A stretch of 64,000 bases of DNA from JAFGNB01 sp050304135 (GCA_050304135.1 JBNLDC010000014.1:1-64000), one strand, 5' to 3'; counted from the first letter of the stretch, positions 54,133 to 63,777 are shown. Notes: generated by a model not told the origin, from the letters alone. Made by a program: numbers and translations.

Positions 54133-54162
54133 CTTAAGTGTACACTTTAAATGTACATTAAG
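54133..54162 (-). promoter_or_regulatory. Operator palindrome of the toxin-antitoxin pair
   Basis: CTTAA (54133-54137) and TTAAG (54158-54162) flank two TGTACA hexamers around a TTTAAA core, giving a near-palindrome of about 30 bp just upstream of the antitoxin ATG. The antitoxin probably binds here and represses its own operon, as usual for Phd/YefM systems. Confidence 0.6.
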
Positions 54163-54267
54163 AGCTCAGGGTATTCCACAGAAACCTTATGCCGGTTGGA
54201 TTGATCGGGAATCGGGGTGACTTTAAGCCCTTATATCGAGGCTGGAACCGCAGCAACGCGCACTGCG

Positions 54268-55935
54268 CTATTTGAACGTATCCTCTTCCTTTTTCTTCAT
54301 CAGGAGCCGCCAGATTTTGTCGACCAGTTCGCGTCCACTGAACGGTTTGACGACGAAATCATCAGCACCACTTGCGAAACACTTCTGAATTTCGCTGTTT
54401 TGCGTTCCCGCCGAAAAGAACGCGATCGGAATGTCGCGTGTCTCGTCCTGCGAGCGCAGGATTCTGCAGATACGGTACCCGTCAAGTCCGGGAAGATAGG
54501 AATCCATAAGAATAACAGACGGGCGCCGCGAAAAGGCAAGCGCCAGACCGATCTCACCGGTTTCAGCAACGAGCACCTCAAAGGCATTTTCAAGTACCAT
54601 CCGGGCGATCTCGACGGCTTCACGATCACTGTCGATAAACAGAATAATCGGTTTTTCGTTGATCATTTCGGTGATTTTCTCGAGATCAACCGCCTTGTCG
54701 TCGTCCCGCTCGACAATCAGCGTTTTGGTTTCATCGTCGTCCCACCCGATTTCGGCATGCTGCGGCAGCATGACATGAAAAGTGCTTCCGGGAAACTCTC
54801 CTTCGCGCACGCCTTCGCTTTCAACCCAGATACGTCCGCCGTGTCGCTCCACGATACCCTTGACGATCGAAAGTCCGAGACCGGTACCGCCACCCATGAA
54901 TTTTGAGAAATCGGTACTGTGACGGTTGGCATTCCCTACCTCATAGAATGCATCGAAAATATTACGCTGCTCATCTTTATTGATACCGACCCCCTGGTCG
55001 TGTACCGTAATATGAAACCTTTCTTCCCCTTTAACCGCAATCGCGACTTTAATGGGAGAGCCGTCGGGGGAGAATTTGATCGCATTGCTGAAGAGATTGG
55101 TGAACACCTGTTGCATCCGCATTTTATCGCCGTAGAACTGCGGCAGAACCGCGGGAAATGAACAATTGAACACAATTCCCCGCTTTTGAGAAAACTGTGT
55201 CAGATCATCAATACAATCCTTCGCAACTGCACCGAGATCAAGCATCTCAGGTTTCAGCCGCAACCGCTTCTGTTCAATCCTCGTCACGTCAAGTATGCTG
55301 TTTACCACTTTGTGAAGCCGATCCGCCGCACGATTTATACTCTCAATCATCCGGTAGACCCCTTCATCAATCCGGTCGCGCATGTTGTCGATAATTATAT
55401 CCGAATACCCTTTGATCGACGTCAGCGGCGTTTTCAGTTCATGCGATGCGATACTGAGAAAATTCGACTTGAGTTCGGAAACCCGTTTGAGTTCCGCATT
55501 CCACCTGATAAGTTCGGAATTCATTTTTGCCATCTCGAGATTTTTTTTCTCGATCTGTTCATTGAACCGGATCTCCTGCGTTATATCTCTGAACGTCATG
55601 ATGAATAATTCAGAATCTTCCGAGTTTTCGGGGATCCGGAACAGGGTAACTTTACACATCGTATCGTCACGGTCAAGTGGCTGGAGCATCAGGGTCGTCT
55701 CAGCAATCTCGCTACCATCCATAAGCTGTGCGACCTGTGCCCATGCGGTTTCATTCTGCCGCTCAACGCCGATGAACGGTTCTATGGAATTACCGAGCAG
55801 TATCGCTGTTGTCACATTCAGCAACTGCTCGGCACAACCGTTCATATACCGGACGATACCGGAAGGGGTAACTACAACGATACCGATCGGTGTTTTCTCT
55901 ATAATACGGGCGAACATGGAAGTGTCCTGTTGCAT
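54268..55935 (-). CDS. Hybrid PAS histidine kinase with receiver domain
   Basis: A 555-residue soluble sensor kinase. A PAS domain (about 8-120, with MNGCAEQLL and FRDITQE) leads through a coiled coil into HisKA with His165 (SIASHELKTPL), a HATPase domain (about 260-380, DQGVGI and GGGTGLGLSIVKGI), and an intact receiver (about 430-550) with the phospho-Asp in ILMDSYLPG. It is the last gene of a four-gene run (58471 to 54268). It has no membrane segment, so the signal is probably cytoplasmic. No output response regulator is encoded nearby. Confidence 0.93.
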   Translation of the reverse strand: MQQDTSMFARIIEKTPIGIVVVTPSGIVRYMNGCAEQLLNVTTAILLGNSIEPFIGVERQNETAWAQVAQLMDGSEIAETTLMLQPLDRDDTMCKVTLFRIPENSEDSELFIMTFRDITQEIRFNEQIEKKNLEMAKMNSELIRWNAELKRVSELKSNFLSIASHELKTPLTSIKGYSDIIIDNMRDRIDEGVYRMIESINRAADRLHKVVNSILDVTRIEQKRLRLKPEMLDLGAVAKDCIDDLTQFSQKRGIVFNCSFPAVLPQFYGDKMRMQQVFTNLFSNAIKFSPDGSPIKVAIAVKGEERFHITVHDQGVGINKDEQRNIFDAFYEVGNANRHSTDFSKFMGGGTGLGLSIVKGIVERHGGRIWVESEGVREGEFPGSTFHVMLPQHAEIGWDDDETKTLIVERDDDKAVDLEKITEMINEKPIILFIDSDREAVEIARMVLENAFEVLVAETGEIGLALAFSRRPSVILMDSYLPGLDGYRICRILRSQDETRDIPIAFFSAGTQNSEIQKCFASGADDFVVKPFSGRELVDKIWRLLMKKKEEDTFK

Positions 55936-55936
55936 A

Positions 55937-56692
55937 CTACCTGCCTACCGTTTCTGAAAGTGATTCCACATCGGAACGAACCGTACTCTCCGGCCCTTCC
56001 GTCATTGTTCCTATATGATCGGTTATTTTCTCGACAATTCGCAATAGTTGATCAAACCCCGCAGCACCTTTATTTGACCGGTTGTACACCTCGGAGAGCA
56101 CTGAAGCACCCAATCCGAAAAGATCCTCCACAGCGGCAATCACTTCGGTTTTGGAATTGGGTACCGTGCGGTCATGAAGGAGCAGCAGGGCCTTGAATAG
56201 CGGTAGCAATGCACGGACAGTCTGCAGCAAGCACTCCTGCACCACAGAAGGTCGGGCGCACTGTTGAATGTATTCTTTACGCAGCTGCAGTGCCAGTCCC
56301 AGGAGTTCACGTCGACACTGCCGTTGCAACCGCGATCTGCTGATCGTTATCACGGAAAAAGGATCATCTCCCCAGAGCATCCGGTAGGAATTCTGTATGT
56401 CAAGGATTTCAACCGGATAATCAACCGGAAGCATCTCCAGATAGGCCGGGGTCAGAAAAAGCGGCGCAGCCAGTCCACGTCGAATCCACCTCTGCAGCAC
56501 CGAAGCACCTTTTTCGAGCAGTGCCGCAGGTATTGCATCAAGTACGAGTGCGATATTGACATCAGACGTTCCCGGTTTGAATTCGTGGGTTACCGCACTT
56601 CCATAGAGAACAACTCCGAGCAAGTGATCACCGTAGACGGCACGCACATCCGCCACCAGTTTCTCTACAATCGCATTCGGATCCCGTATCAT
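55937..56692 (-). CDS. Nucleotidyltransferase-like protein
   Basis: A 251-residue protein with an N-terminal nucleotidyltransferase motif GSAVTHEFKPGTSDVNIAL. The second acidic residue of the usual DxD pair is Asn (Asp-Val-Asn), so catalysis may be impaired. A helical C-terminal region of about 140 residues follows. Its ATG overlaps the stop of the preceding gene (ATGA at 56689-56692), and its stop lies 1 bp from the histidine kinase start. Function is unknown. Confidence 0.75.
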   Translation of the reverse strand: MIRDPNAIVEKLVADVRAVYGDHLLGVVLYGSAVTHEFKPGTSDVNIALVLDAIPAALLEKGASVLQRWIRRGLAAPLFLTPAYLEMLPVDYPVEILDIQNSYRMLWGDDPFSVITISRSRLQRQCRRELLGLALQLRKEYIQQCARPSVVQECLLQTVRALLPLFKALLLLHDRTVPNSKTEVIAAVEDLFGLGASVLSEVYNRSNKGAAGFDQLLRIVEKITDHIGTMTEGPESTVRSDVESLSETVGR

Positions 56693-57615
56693 TCAACCGG
56701 ATCCGTCGGTTGCTCGGTTACCGAAGCGGCGTCGTTATCGCCTCGAATCAACCGGGTAATCGACCCGGAAATACGATCCGCTGCGGCAAAGTCTTCCCGA
56801 TGAACTGCCGCAATCTTACCCGCATAGAGTTCAAGCAACTTGTAATCACGTTCCTGAAGCGGTTCCTTTCCAGACAACAAATTGATGATGGTATCAATAT
56901 CCGCCGGAAAACGGTAGCCGGACAGAAATCTGCGCAACTGTTTCGTAGCGGCAGCAAACGGTTCCTTCTCATTGCGTGAGTAAAGCATTCCGGGAATGAA
57001 TTCCTTGAGGAGGCGCTCACCGACATCTCCTTGCCCGGCATCCTCCGATACATTTGCCGGCACATCAGTCTGCTCAATCTGTGCAATCAGGGATTCAATC
57101 TCGTTGCGCACATGCTCCATCTCCTGCTCTCTGAAGCGTGCCTGATACACGATAGGAACAGCATTGACGCTCAGAACGGCATTGCCGATATTTTTGAACG
57201 AACCGGTATAAAAGACATCGCCATCCTGAGAGAGTATTTCCATTTCCGAGTGAAAAGGAACCACCTTTGCCGGAGTGGGGATGAACTCCTCGAACTCCCC
57301 CATGTTTTCAAGACGCTCCTTAAGTTTCTGGGGATCCAGAGCCGACTCGATGCCACTCATCCGGTCAACCAGTTCGGAAAGACCATCACCGAGATCTTCA
57401 TCGGTTGAAAGCCCCATCTCCGATTTGAGAAAATCCTTGAGACTGTTCTGTTCCCTGAAATTCCCCTGCGCCACAAGAAATCCATTATGCACCATCGAGG
57501 CAATCGGATGTTTCATTGCGACAATATCCGACGGATCTATATCAATACGGGCAAAGATCGTCACCCTTCCGTCGAGATGATCTGGATCACCCTTTTTATG
57601 TTCCATCTGAAGCAT
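56689..57615 (-). CDS. Conserved-looking protein of unknown function
   Basis: A 308-residue soluble protein with no signal peptide and no family I recognise. It has a beta-rich N-terminal half (VTIFARIDIDPSDIVAM, GFLVAQGNF, FTYTG-type GDVFYTGSFKNIGNAVLSV) and a helical C-terminal half with a coiled coil near 165-190. It overlaps the preceding membrane-protein gene by 20 bp and the following nucleotidyltransferase gene by 4 bp, so the four genes are probably made together. Confidence 0.7.
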   Translation of the reverse strand: MLQMEHKKGDPDHLDGRVTIFARIDIDPSDIVAMKHPIASMVHNGFLVAQGNFREQNSLKDFLKSEMGLSTDEDLGDGLSELVDRMSGIESALDPQKLKERLENMGEFEEFIPTPAKVVPFHSEMEILSQDGDVFYTGSFKNIGNAVLSVNAVPIVYQARFREQEMEHVRNEIESLIAQIEQTDVPANVSEDAGQGDVGERLLKEFIPGMLYSRNEKEPFAAATKQLRRFLSGYRFPADIDTIINLLSGKEPLQERDYKLLELYAGKIAAVHREDFAAADRISGSITRLIRGDNDAASVTEQPTDPVE

Positions 57616-58471
57616 TGTTATGAGGTCCCCGCAGATTTCTGCTGGTTAGGCTGATCGTCAGTATGGCTCTGAACATCACCACAGTGGATAAAAAGATGAG
57701 TACATGCCATATCCACGCTATTTTGACACCGGAAACCGCAACCAGTGCATTCCCTACCGCTATGGGTGAAACAGCGAAAGAAGCGGTCTTAAGATATTCC
57801 CGGAACGTCCGCTGACGATCTATTCTGAAAATATACGCTGCTGCCGACAAAAAAAAGATACAGAATAAAATAAAGGCGCCAAGATGCACAAACGTGGAGA
57901 GCAGATAACCGAAGAAGATCCCCGGCGTATGATCCACCATGAATGCCCTGATCCGGTCGGCGGTAAAGAGGAGATCCTTGACGCCGAAAAATACGTTTTC
58001 ATACGTAAACTCCATTGCCGTCCCCGCGCTCACGATCACCTCGATGGTTTTCGCCCGAAGAATGATAAGCGGCACTTTTTTCGGCGTAGAGGAACTGGTG
58101 CCGGTGTCAACCAGAACAATTGAATCCGCTTCGCTGCCGAGCATGGTGGGCAGAGCGATAAGCTGGTTGAACAGCGGCGCAACAAGATACGCGGGTGGAT
58201 AGTAGGGGGTGTCGGTTGGTGGATGGAGTACACCGTCGCGAAGTTCCATCCCGGGAAACGCCGCGGCAATACCTTCGGGAATTCCCTCCCGTCCATTGAT
58301 CAGGTACCATGTATGTGCAATGGCGGTCACCACCGAAAACAACATAAGCAACCAGATGCAGTATCGCAGCACCACCCGGCGGGGATAGCGCAACACCTCA
58401 AGATAAAAACGAGGCTCAACGATACTCCGGTGCAACTGTATGAAAAAATTCAACTGGTCTGGAGGCTCCAC
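57596..58471 (-). CDS. DUF1189-like membrane protein
   Basis: A 291-residue membrane protein that begins with a GTG. It has an N-terminal helix (YCIWLLMLFSVVTAIAHTWY), a soluble loop of about 130 residues and three or four C-terminal helices. This arrangement is similar to DUF1189 proteins. No ribosome site is visible; the gene lies just after the phosphofructokinase terminator. It is the first gene of the run that ends with the hybrid kinase and may be the membrane part of its sensory pathway, which is inference from position. Confidence 0.6.
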   Translation of the reverse strand: MEPPDQLNFFIQLHRSIVEPRFYLEVLRYPRRVVLRYCIWLLMLFSVVTAIAHTWYLINGREGIPEGIAAAFPGMELRDGVLHPPTDTPYYPPAYLVAPLFNQLIALPTMLGSEADSIVLVDTGTSSSTPKKVPLIILRAKTIEVIVSAGTAMEFTYENVFFGVKDLLFTADRIRAFMVDHTPGIFFGYLLSTFVHLGAFILFCIFFLSAAAYIFRIDRQRTFREYLKTASFAVSPIAVGNALVAVSGVKIAWIWHVLIFLSTVVMFRAILTISLTSRNLRGPHNNASDGT

Positions 58472-58482
58472 GAACGATGATT

Positions 58483-58512
58483 AAAAAGGCCGCCCGGCAG
58501 AACCGGGCAGCC
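58483..58512 (-). terminator. Intrinsic terminator after the phosphofructokinase gene
   Basis: On the minus strand the stem GGCTGCCCGG / CCGGGCGGCC closes a five-base loop and is followed by TTTTT. It lies 12 bp past the phosphofructokinase stop and just before the DUF1189-like gene, which separates the two transcripts. Confidence 0.9.
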
Positions 58513-58523
58513 ATGACCCAACC

Positions 58524-59741
58524 TTACTTATTGAGAATTTTCTGCACTTTCGGTGCCCAGATCCGGTCATAGGTGGGGAGTGTTCCCACCAGCGGACGGG
58601 CATACGATTTGAATGCATCGGTAATCGTGGAGTTTTCCGTATCGATGAATTCATCAGGCATCGACTTGGTATTCCGGGCGACCGTTTCGAGCGGAGTGAG
58701 AAAATATTCAACTGAATAGTCACCGGTACGACGGATAGCGACACTGCCGTCAACATTATGCCATACCGAGAACTGCACCGCTTTCTCACCCACTTCACGC
58801 GCCTCGTTCGCATCAATCGACGAAACAGTGCTCAGATAACTGCGTTGCAGATACCCGAAGGTATCGGTACGGACTCTTTTTATTTTCAGTTCCGATTTGA
58901 TGAGACCGGCGAGGGCATCACCCAATGCTCCGGTTCCGGAGAGCTGGATATTGCCATGTGCATCACGTTCCTGATTTTCCATAAGCGACGCAATCATCGG
59001 CTCACCCTGCGCATCACAGATACCTTCGGAAACTGCAATCACGCACCGTCCGTTTTCCTTATAGATCCGATCAACATCAGAAAGGAACTTCGCCTTGTCA
59101 AATGCCTTTTCCGGGACATATACCAGATGCGGTCCGTCATCAGGATACTTTTTCGCGAAAATACTGGCAGCGGTCAGGAAACCCGCATTGCGCCCCATAA
59201 CCACACCGATATAGATACCCGGAATACTGCGGTTATCAAGATTGATACCGGCGAATGCCTGGCTTACAAAGAGACCGGCGGAACCGAAACCGGGACAGTG
59301 ATCAGTCACGAGGAGGTCATTGTCAATGGTTTTCGGAACATGAATAACCCGCAGCTCGTAGCCGGCTTTCTGCGCGTTCTCGTTGACAATGCGGCAGGTA
59401 TCGGCACTGTCGTTGCCACCGATATAATAGAAATACCGGACATCATGCGCCTTAAGTACTTCAAAAATTTTCTGACAGTATTCTTCGTTGGGCTTGTCCC
59501 GTGTTGAAAGCATTCCCGATGAAGGAGTATTGGCCACCATTTCAAGGTTGTGGGTGGTCGCCTGGGTGAGGTCCAGGAATTCCTCGTTTACGATCCCGCT
59601 CACACCGTGAAGCGCACCATAGACATTTTCGATACAATCAAATTTCCGTGCTTCGAGAATGACTCCGATAAGACTCTGATTAATAACCGCAGTCGGGCCT
59701 CCCCCCTGCGCAACTACCGCTTTTCCGCTCAGTTTTCCCAC
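58524..59741 (-). CDS. 6-phosphofructokinase, pyrophosphate type
   Basis: A 405-residue phosphofructokinase for glycolysis and its reversal. GGNDSADT (near 108-115) has Asp where ATP-dependent enzymes have Gly, and PKTIDNDL (near 135-142) has Lys where they have Gly; this pair of residues is the mark of the pyrophosphate-dependent class. The start is a GTG at 59741 with AAGGAG 7-8 bases upstream. A PPi-dependent enzyme is common in anaerobes that save ATP. It has its own terminator. Confidence 0.9.
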   Translation of the reverse strand: MGKLSGKAVVAQGGGPTAVINQSLIGVILEARKFDCIENVYGALHGVSGIVNEEFLDLTQATTHNLEMVANTPSSGMLSTRDKPNEEYCQKIFEVLKAHDVRYFYYIGGNDSADTCRIVNENAQKAGYELRVIHVPKTIDNDLLVTDHCPGFGSAGLFVSQAFAGINLDNRSIPGIYIGVVMGRNAGFLTAASIFAKKYPDDGPHLVYVPEKAFDKAKFLSDVDRIYKENGRCVIAVSEGICDAQGEPMIASLMENQERDAHGNIQLSGTGALGDALAGLIKSELKIKRVRTDTFGYLQRSYLSTVSSIDANEAREVGEKAVQFSVWHNVDGSVAIRRTGDYSVEYFLTPLETVARNTKSMPDEFIDTENSTITDAFKSYARPLVGTLPTYDRIWAPKVQKILNK

Positions 59742-60022
59742 AATACAACTCCTTCTTTTTTAAGGTTATATGTCACATTTCACTATAATCAGGATACTGC
59801 ATTTTTCCTGCAAACTGTTAAAAATAGCAGATGCAGAGAAGAAGGTACAAACCATTTAACATTGATCTTCAGTACTGAATAGGCAGTAGGGAGATGAGAG
59901 GGAGAAACAATGCTAAATATACTTTACCGTAAGTACTCGAAAGTGTTCAATTACGCCTCATTACTATCAGTTACGAGCATTTACCGTAAATTACAGCCAT
60001 ATCAGGTCATCAGACCGTGAAA

Positions 60023-61714
60023 CTACATCCGCTCATGACGAAGTATCGAAATCAGTAATCCGAACCCCATGATACCCGCCGTGAGGAAACCGGCAAGACC
60101 AATCAACGGAAATCCATGGAACTTCGGTGGAATATCGGAATAAATAACTATTGATGACCCGATAATCAGCGACGCCAGAACGAGTCCGAAAACCAGCCGG
60201 TTGACCATCTGGTCAAATTTTTTTGTAATCGGATCGAGTCCCCGGTGCTCAAATTCAATTTTCACCTGCCCGGCTTTCACAATCTGCAGCAACTCGCGGG
60301 TTTCCGAAGGCAGGTCGCGGAGTAGTCGGATAAAATCTCCTGCAGCCTCACCACCGTCGTGCAGCAGGTGCGCCACATTGTACTGGTCCCGGATCATTCT
60401 TCGGACAAACGGTTCGATATGCTCCATCAGGTTGAACTGCGGATCAAGCCGGTACCCAATTCCCTCTATGGTGACAAGCGCTTTAACCAGCAGATAGAAT
60501 CCGGGCATCACCCGGATCTGGTGCACCGCCATGAGTTGCGAGAGCCGGTTAAGCACTTCACTTACATTAATTGCGGCAATCGAACGGGAGGCGTACTCCT
60601 GCAGCAGTTCGGAAATTTCGTACTCCAATTCCTCCCTGTTCTGCAATTGACGGTACGACATTGCCGCAAGTGCGGTAACAATCCGCTGCGGGTTCTGCTG
60701 GGCGATCCCGAAAACTATTGCGCTGAGCCGATTGCGGGTGGTCGGTGCCAGAATTCCCGTCATACCGAGATCAAGGAAACATATAACATTATTCTCTTTT
60801 ATAAGAATATTTCCGGCATGAGGATCGGCATGGAAGAATCCGTGAACGAAAATCTGACGAAGTACTGCCACGGCCCCTCGTCGCGCGATTTCCCGGGGAT
60901 CCGCTCCGGCATGCAGAAGTTCATCGATATGGGAGCTTTTAATACCATTGATGAATTCCGTCGTAAGAACACGACGCGCTGAATGGGACTCGAACACCTG
61001 TGGAATGTACACCGTTGGATCGTTTTTGAAATTACTGGCAAAATGCCTGATATGCATGGCTTCTATGCGGAAATCAAGCTCTTTACGGATGGCATGAGTG
61101 AATTCATCAATAAGTTTTTCAGGTTCAAGGGCTCCCAGACCGTGCAGATGCCCCTGCATCAGAGAACCGATATGATGCATTATTTCAATGTCCACCATAA
61201 CACTATCGTCGATCAGCGGGCGCTGCACCTTCACCGCCACCTCCTGCCCGTCATGAAGGCTGGCCCGGTGCACCTGTGCCATTGAAGCTGAAGCGAACGG
61301 CTGCGGAGCAAATTCCCTGAACAGCGTTTCAAGCGGAGCACCAAGCTCTTTTTCAACGGTACCGATCGCAAGTTTACCTTCAAACGGCGGTACACCGTCC
61401 TGAAGCTTTTCAAGCGCAGCGATAAGTTCGACCGGAAGAATATCCGGGCGGTTCGAAGCGAATTGTCCGAGTTTGATAAACGTAGGACCGAGTTCCTCGA
61501 GCGCCATCCGCACCCGTTCCCACCGTGAAACACCGGGAGCTGCAACCGTTTCCTTCTTGCGTAACAGTCTTTTCCCGACGTTGATATATTTTTCGACGCT
61601 AAGTCGGGAGAGCAGATCTCCGAAGCCATACTTCACGAGTACAGCAACGATTTCTCCATACCGGCCGATATGACGATAGGAGAACTTACCGTTCCGACGC
61701 ACCTTTTTATTCAC
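60023..61714 (-). CDS. AarF/UbiB-family atypical kinase
   Basis: A 563-residue protein of the ABC1/AarF/UbiB family. The kinase-like core shows AVKVQRP (Lys), KELDFRIEA, HGFFHADPHAGNIL and FLDLGMTG, and two membrane helices lie at the C-terminus (SLIIGSSIVIYSDI and LAGFLTAGIMGFGLLI). Its GTG start overlaps the stop of the phasin-like gene (GTGA at 61711-61714). The family supports quinone and lipid metabolism at membranes. Confidence 0.92.
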   Translation of the reverse strand: MNKKVRRNGKFSYRHIGRYGEIVAVLVKYGFGDLLSRLSVEKYINVGKRLLRKKETVAAPGVSRWERVRMALEELGPTFIKLGQFASNRPDILPVELIAALEKLQDGVPPFEGKLAIGTVEKELGAPLETLFREFAPQPFASASMAQVHRASLHDGQEVAVKVQRPLIDDSVMVDIEIMHHIGSLMQGHLHGLGALEPEKLIDEFTHAIRKELDFRIEAMHIRHFASNFKNDPTVYIPQVFESHSARRVLTTEFINGIKSSHIDELLHAGADPREIARRGAVAVLRQIFVHGFFHADPHAGNILIKENNVICFLDLGMTGILAPTTRNRLSAIVFGIAQQNPQRIVTALAAMSYRQLQNREELEYEISELLQEYASRSIAAINVSEVLNRLSQLMAVHQIRVMPGFYLLVKALVTIEGIGYRLDPQFNLMEHIEPFVRRMIRDQYNVAHLLHDGGEAAGDFIRLLRDLPSETRELLQIVKAGQVKIEFEHRGLDPITKKFDQMVNRLVFGLVLASLIIGSSIVIYSDIPPKFHGFPLIGLAGFLTAGIMGFGLLISILRHERM

Positions 61715-62016
61715 ACTTCTTCCTGCCGGAAAGAGGATTCAAGTTTCCTCAGTCGCAACTCAAGCGCCTCCACCTCGGACCGGGTTGGCAGATTAATATT
61801 ATGCAGGGTCGCTTCAACCTGTTTTGCCACCGTTTTTTCAAAGGCACTTCGGGTTTCATCGGCCCGGGAAACCAGTTCGTCAACAAACTGTTTTCCCTCG
61901 TTTTCCGATAACCGCGCCTCCTCGGCCACCTTTTTCCCGATCTCCTCCGCCTTTTCCCGTGTCATCAGGGCGATGCCGATTGTGGCGTAAACACTTTTTT
62001 TAAGCAACTCAACCAT
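61711..62016 (-). CDS. Phasin-like coiled-coil protein
   Basis: A 101-residue helical protein with phasin-family character: the N-terminal TIGIALMTREKAEEIGKKVA and a long amphipathic helix with RSAFEKTVAKQVEATL. A perfect AAGGAGG ribosome site precedes the ATG. It overlaps the AarF/UbiB gene by 4 bp; the two often occur together in bacteria. It may bind granule or membrane surfaces, or accompany the kinase. This is inference. Confidence 0.75.
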   Translation of the reverse strand: MVELLKKSVYATIGIALMTREKAEEIGKKVAEEARLSENEGKQFVDELVSRADETRSAFEKTVAKQVEATLHNINLPTRSEVEALELRLRKLESSFRQEEV

Positions 62017-62093
62017 AACGACCTCCTTTTTGATGAAAAAATGAAAATCGAGTAGTAAGTTTACATAAATTAATTCAGATTACCATCCGCGAA

Positions 62094-62112
62094 CCTGAGG
62101 CGCAGCCTCAGG
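62094..62112. other. GC-rich hairpin between the PAP2 and phasin-like genes
   Basis: The 8-bp stem CCTGAGGC / GCCTCAGG closes a GCA loop. No T tail follows on either strand, so it is not a standard terminator. It may slow transcription or protect an mRNA end. Confidence 0.5.
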
Positions 62113-62134
62113 CTGCACTGCCGGAAACCACAAC

Positions 62135-62797
62135 CTACGAGACAGAAACATCCGACTTGTCGGATCGTTCCTGACGAGGAGCTTCCGGAACCACTTCCAC
62201 GGTGCGTTTTCCGGAACCGGACGCGATTGTATTCCTTTTCCTCCACAAGATATACACAATACGGTACCCGCCGAAAACCATTCCTCCTATCATACCGCCG
62301 GCCACCGCTCCGGCAGCAACGTCCAGCGGATAATGCACACCGACATAAATTCTCGAATACCCGATAAATACCGCAAAAAACACATAGACCCATTTCCAAC
62401 GCGGATAGAAAAGGCTCAACAGTGTCGCCTGTGCAAAGATATTGACCGCATGTACGGAAGGGAATGAGAGCGAGTGTCGCATTCCGCAAAGGAATCTTCC
62501 GCCGGCGACAAACAATTCAGGGTGACAGGGGCGATGCCGTCCGAAAAGTGGTTTGAGAATCCGTGCAGCAACCGGATCGGAAATGGCCACCGTCAGCAGC
62601 ACCAGGCCGATCACCACCAGTGCCTTCTTTTTCTTCTTTAAAAAAAACAGGAGCAGCGCGGCGATACCGGGGACAATCCAGAACGTTGCCTCCGTCGTAT
62701 GAACAAACAGCACATCAAAGAATGGATTGGCAACTGCAGCATTCAACAGAAGAAACAAATTGCGGTCACATTGAAGCAGTTGTTCAAGTAGCGACAT
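62135..62797 (-). CDS. PAP2-family membrane phosphatase
   Basis: A 220-residue membrane protein with about five helices and the three PAP2 motifs: KPLFGRHRP (motif 1), FPSVHA (motif 2, usually PSGH) and SRIYVGVHYPLDV (motif 3). The family removes phosphate from lipid phosphates such as undecaprenyl or phosphatidic acid phosphate at the membrane. The ATG at 62797 is chosen; an upstream GTG at 62803 is possible. It follows the DUF3108 gene. Confidence 0.9.
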   Translation of the reverse strand: MSLLEQLLQCDRNLFLLLNAAVANPFFDVLFVHTTEATFWIVPGIAALLLFFLKKKKKALVVIGLVLLTVAISDPVAARILKPLFGRHRPCHPELFVAGGRFLCGMRHSLSFPSVHAVNIFAQATLLSLFYPRWKWVYVFFAVFIGYSRIYVGVHYPLDVAAGAVAGGMIGGMVFGGYRIVYILWRKRNTIASGSGKRTVEVVPEAPRQERSDKSDVSVS

Positions 62798-62802
62798 AAT
62801 CA

Positions 62803-63750
62803 CTATTCCGGCAGTGAAAGCGACGGACCTTCACCGCTGCTGCTGTAACGGATAAGGCGGGCACGAATTGCACCGAATTTTATCTTCGAACGAATGACGA
62901 CGGGAATTCTTCGGCGATCATCGGACAGCCATATATCGAGTTTATCGCGTTTACTGAATGCGCGCCCTTCGCCGACAAGCCGTGGCGTCAGCACCACACA
63001 AGGAAACGTTCCCGCAGCAACTTCCTTTGGTTTAGAAGATTTCACTTTGAAAAATATGGAATAGACTTTGTTGTGGACAAAGAGTGGCTCGGAGAACGTA
63101 TCACCCGGAGAGAGTGAGCGGGTACTGCGGATACTGTACAGCACCGAAAGGTAATCGTGTAAAAACGGTGGTGCATCGTGTGTTTTAAATTTTTTACGGG
63201 ATTGAACATGCACCTTTCCACCGCTATGATCGAATAAAATGTAAGTATTGGCCTTGTACCGTCGTCCTTCACGGAGATGCTGCTCAAAAAAAAGCGGATA
63301 CAAACCGTATGCGTCAATTGTTGAAATAACGAAATCACGCATCCGGTAAAAAGCACTCACGAAATTATTGGACAGTGCTTTCGCACCAATGGCAATAGTA
63401 GATCGGGCACTGTCGAAATTCGTGGTCAGAACCACATACCCCGCGTTAAAAGGCCCCCACCCGATTGCATACACCAGCGTTTCCGGAGCGAACATAACCT
63501 CGTCGGTTACTTTTCGGAGGGACTTTTGCAGTATCGGAACGTTATGTTCCTTCCTGACCGAATCAATAAACGCACATGAAAATGGAAAACTGTCCACCTC
63601 CGCTGCGGCATCCTCCCAGCGGATCTCCGGTTCTTTGCCGGCGGAATCCTGCTGATCACCGCCGAATCCGGGAAACACCAGAACAGCAACTGCCAGAACG
63701 ACTATCCAAGAGCCGGTTCTCCATTGTACCATAGTACGAATTCCAGACAT
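62803..63750 (-). CDS. DUF3108-type exported protein
   Basis: A 315-residue exported protein whose signal-like helix (SWIVVLAVAVLVFPGFGG) is followed by the DUF3108 pattern: LVYAIGWGPFNAGYVVL and the C-terminal DIWLSDDRRRIPVVIRSKIKFG. The function of the family is unknown; it is periplasmic or outer-membrane-associated. The ATG at 63750 follows a CGGGG; a TTG at 63777 would abut the upstream gmd stop. Confidence 0.8.
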   Translation of the reverse strand: MSGIRTMVQWRTGSWIVVLAVAVLVFPGFGGDQQDSAGKEPEIRWEDAAAEVDSFPFSCAFIDSVRKEHNVPILQKSLRKVTDEVMFAPETLVYAIGWGPFNAGYVVLTTNFDSARSTIAIGAKALSNNFVSAFYRMRDFVISTIDAYGLYPLFFEQHLREGRRYKANTYILFDHSGGKVHVQSRKKFKTHDAPPFLHDYLSVLYSIRSTRSLSPGDTFSEPLFVHNKVYSIFFKVKSSKPKEVAAGTFPCVVLTPRLVGEGRAFSKRDKLDIWLSDDRRRIPVVIRSKIKFGAIRARLIRYSSSGEGPSLSLPE

Positions 63751-63777
63751 TACTGACGCACCCCGGTTAACCCCCAA

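Noticed and set aside
54217..54906. Long plus-strand open frame of 229 codons
   Set aside because: It lies antisense to the histidine kinase gene (54268-55935), and its composition follows the complementary codons of that gene. No family features are visible.
62094..62112. Terminator for the PAP2 gene
   Set aside because: The stem CCTGAGGC/GCCTCAGG is perfect, but no T run follows on either strand, so it is listed only as a hairpin.
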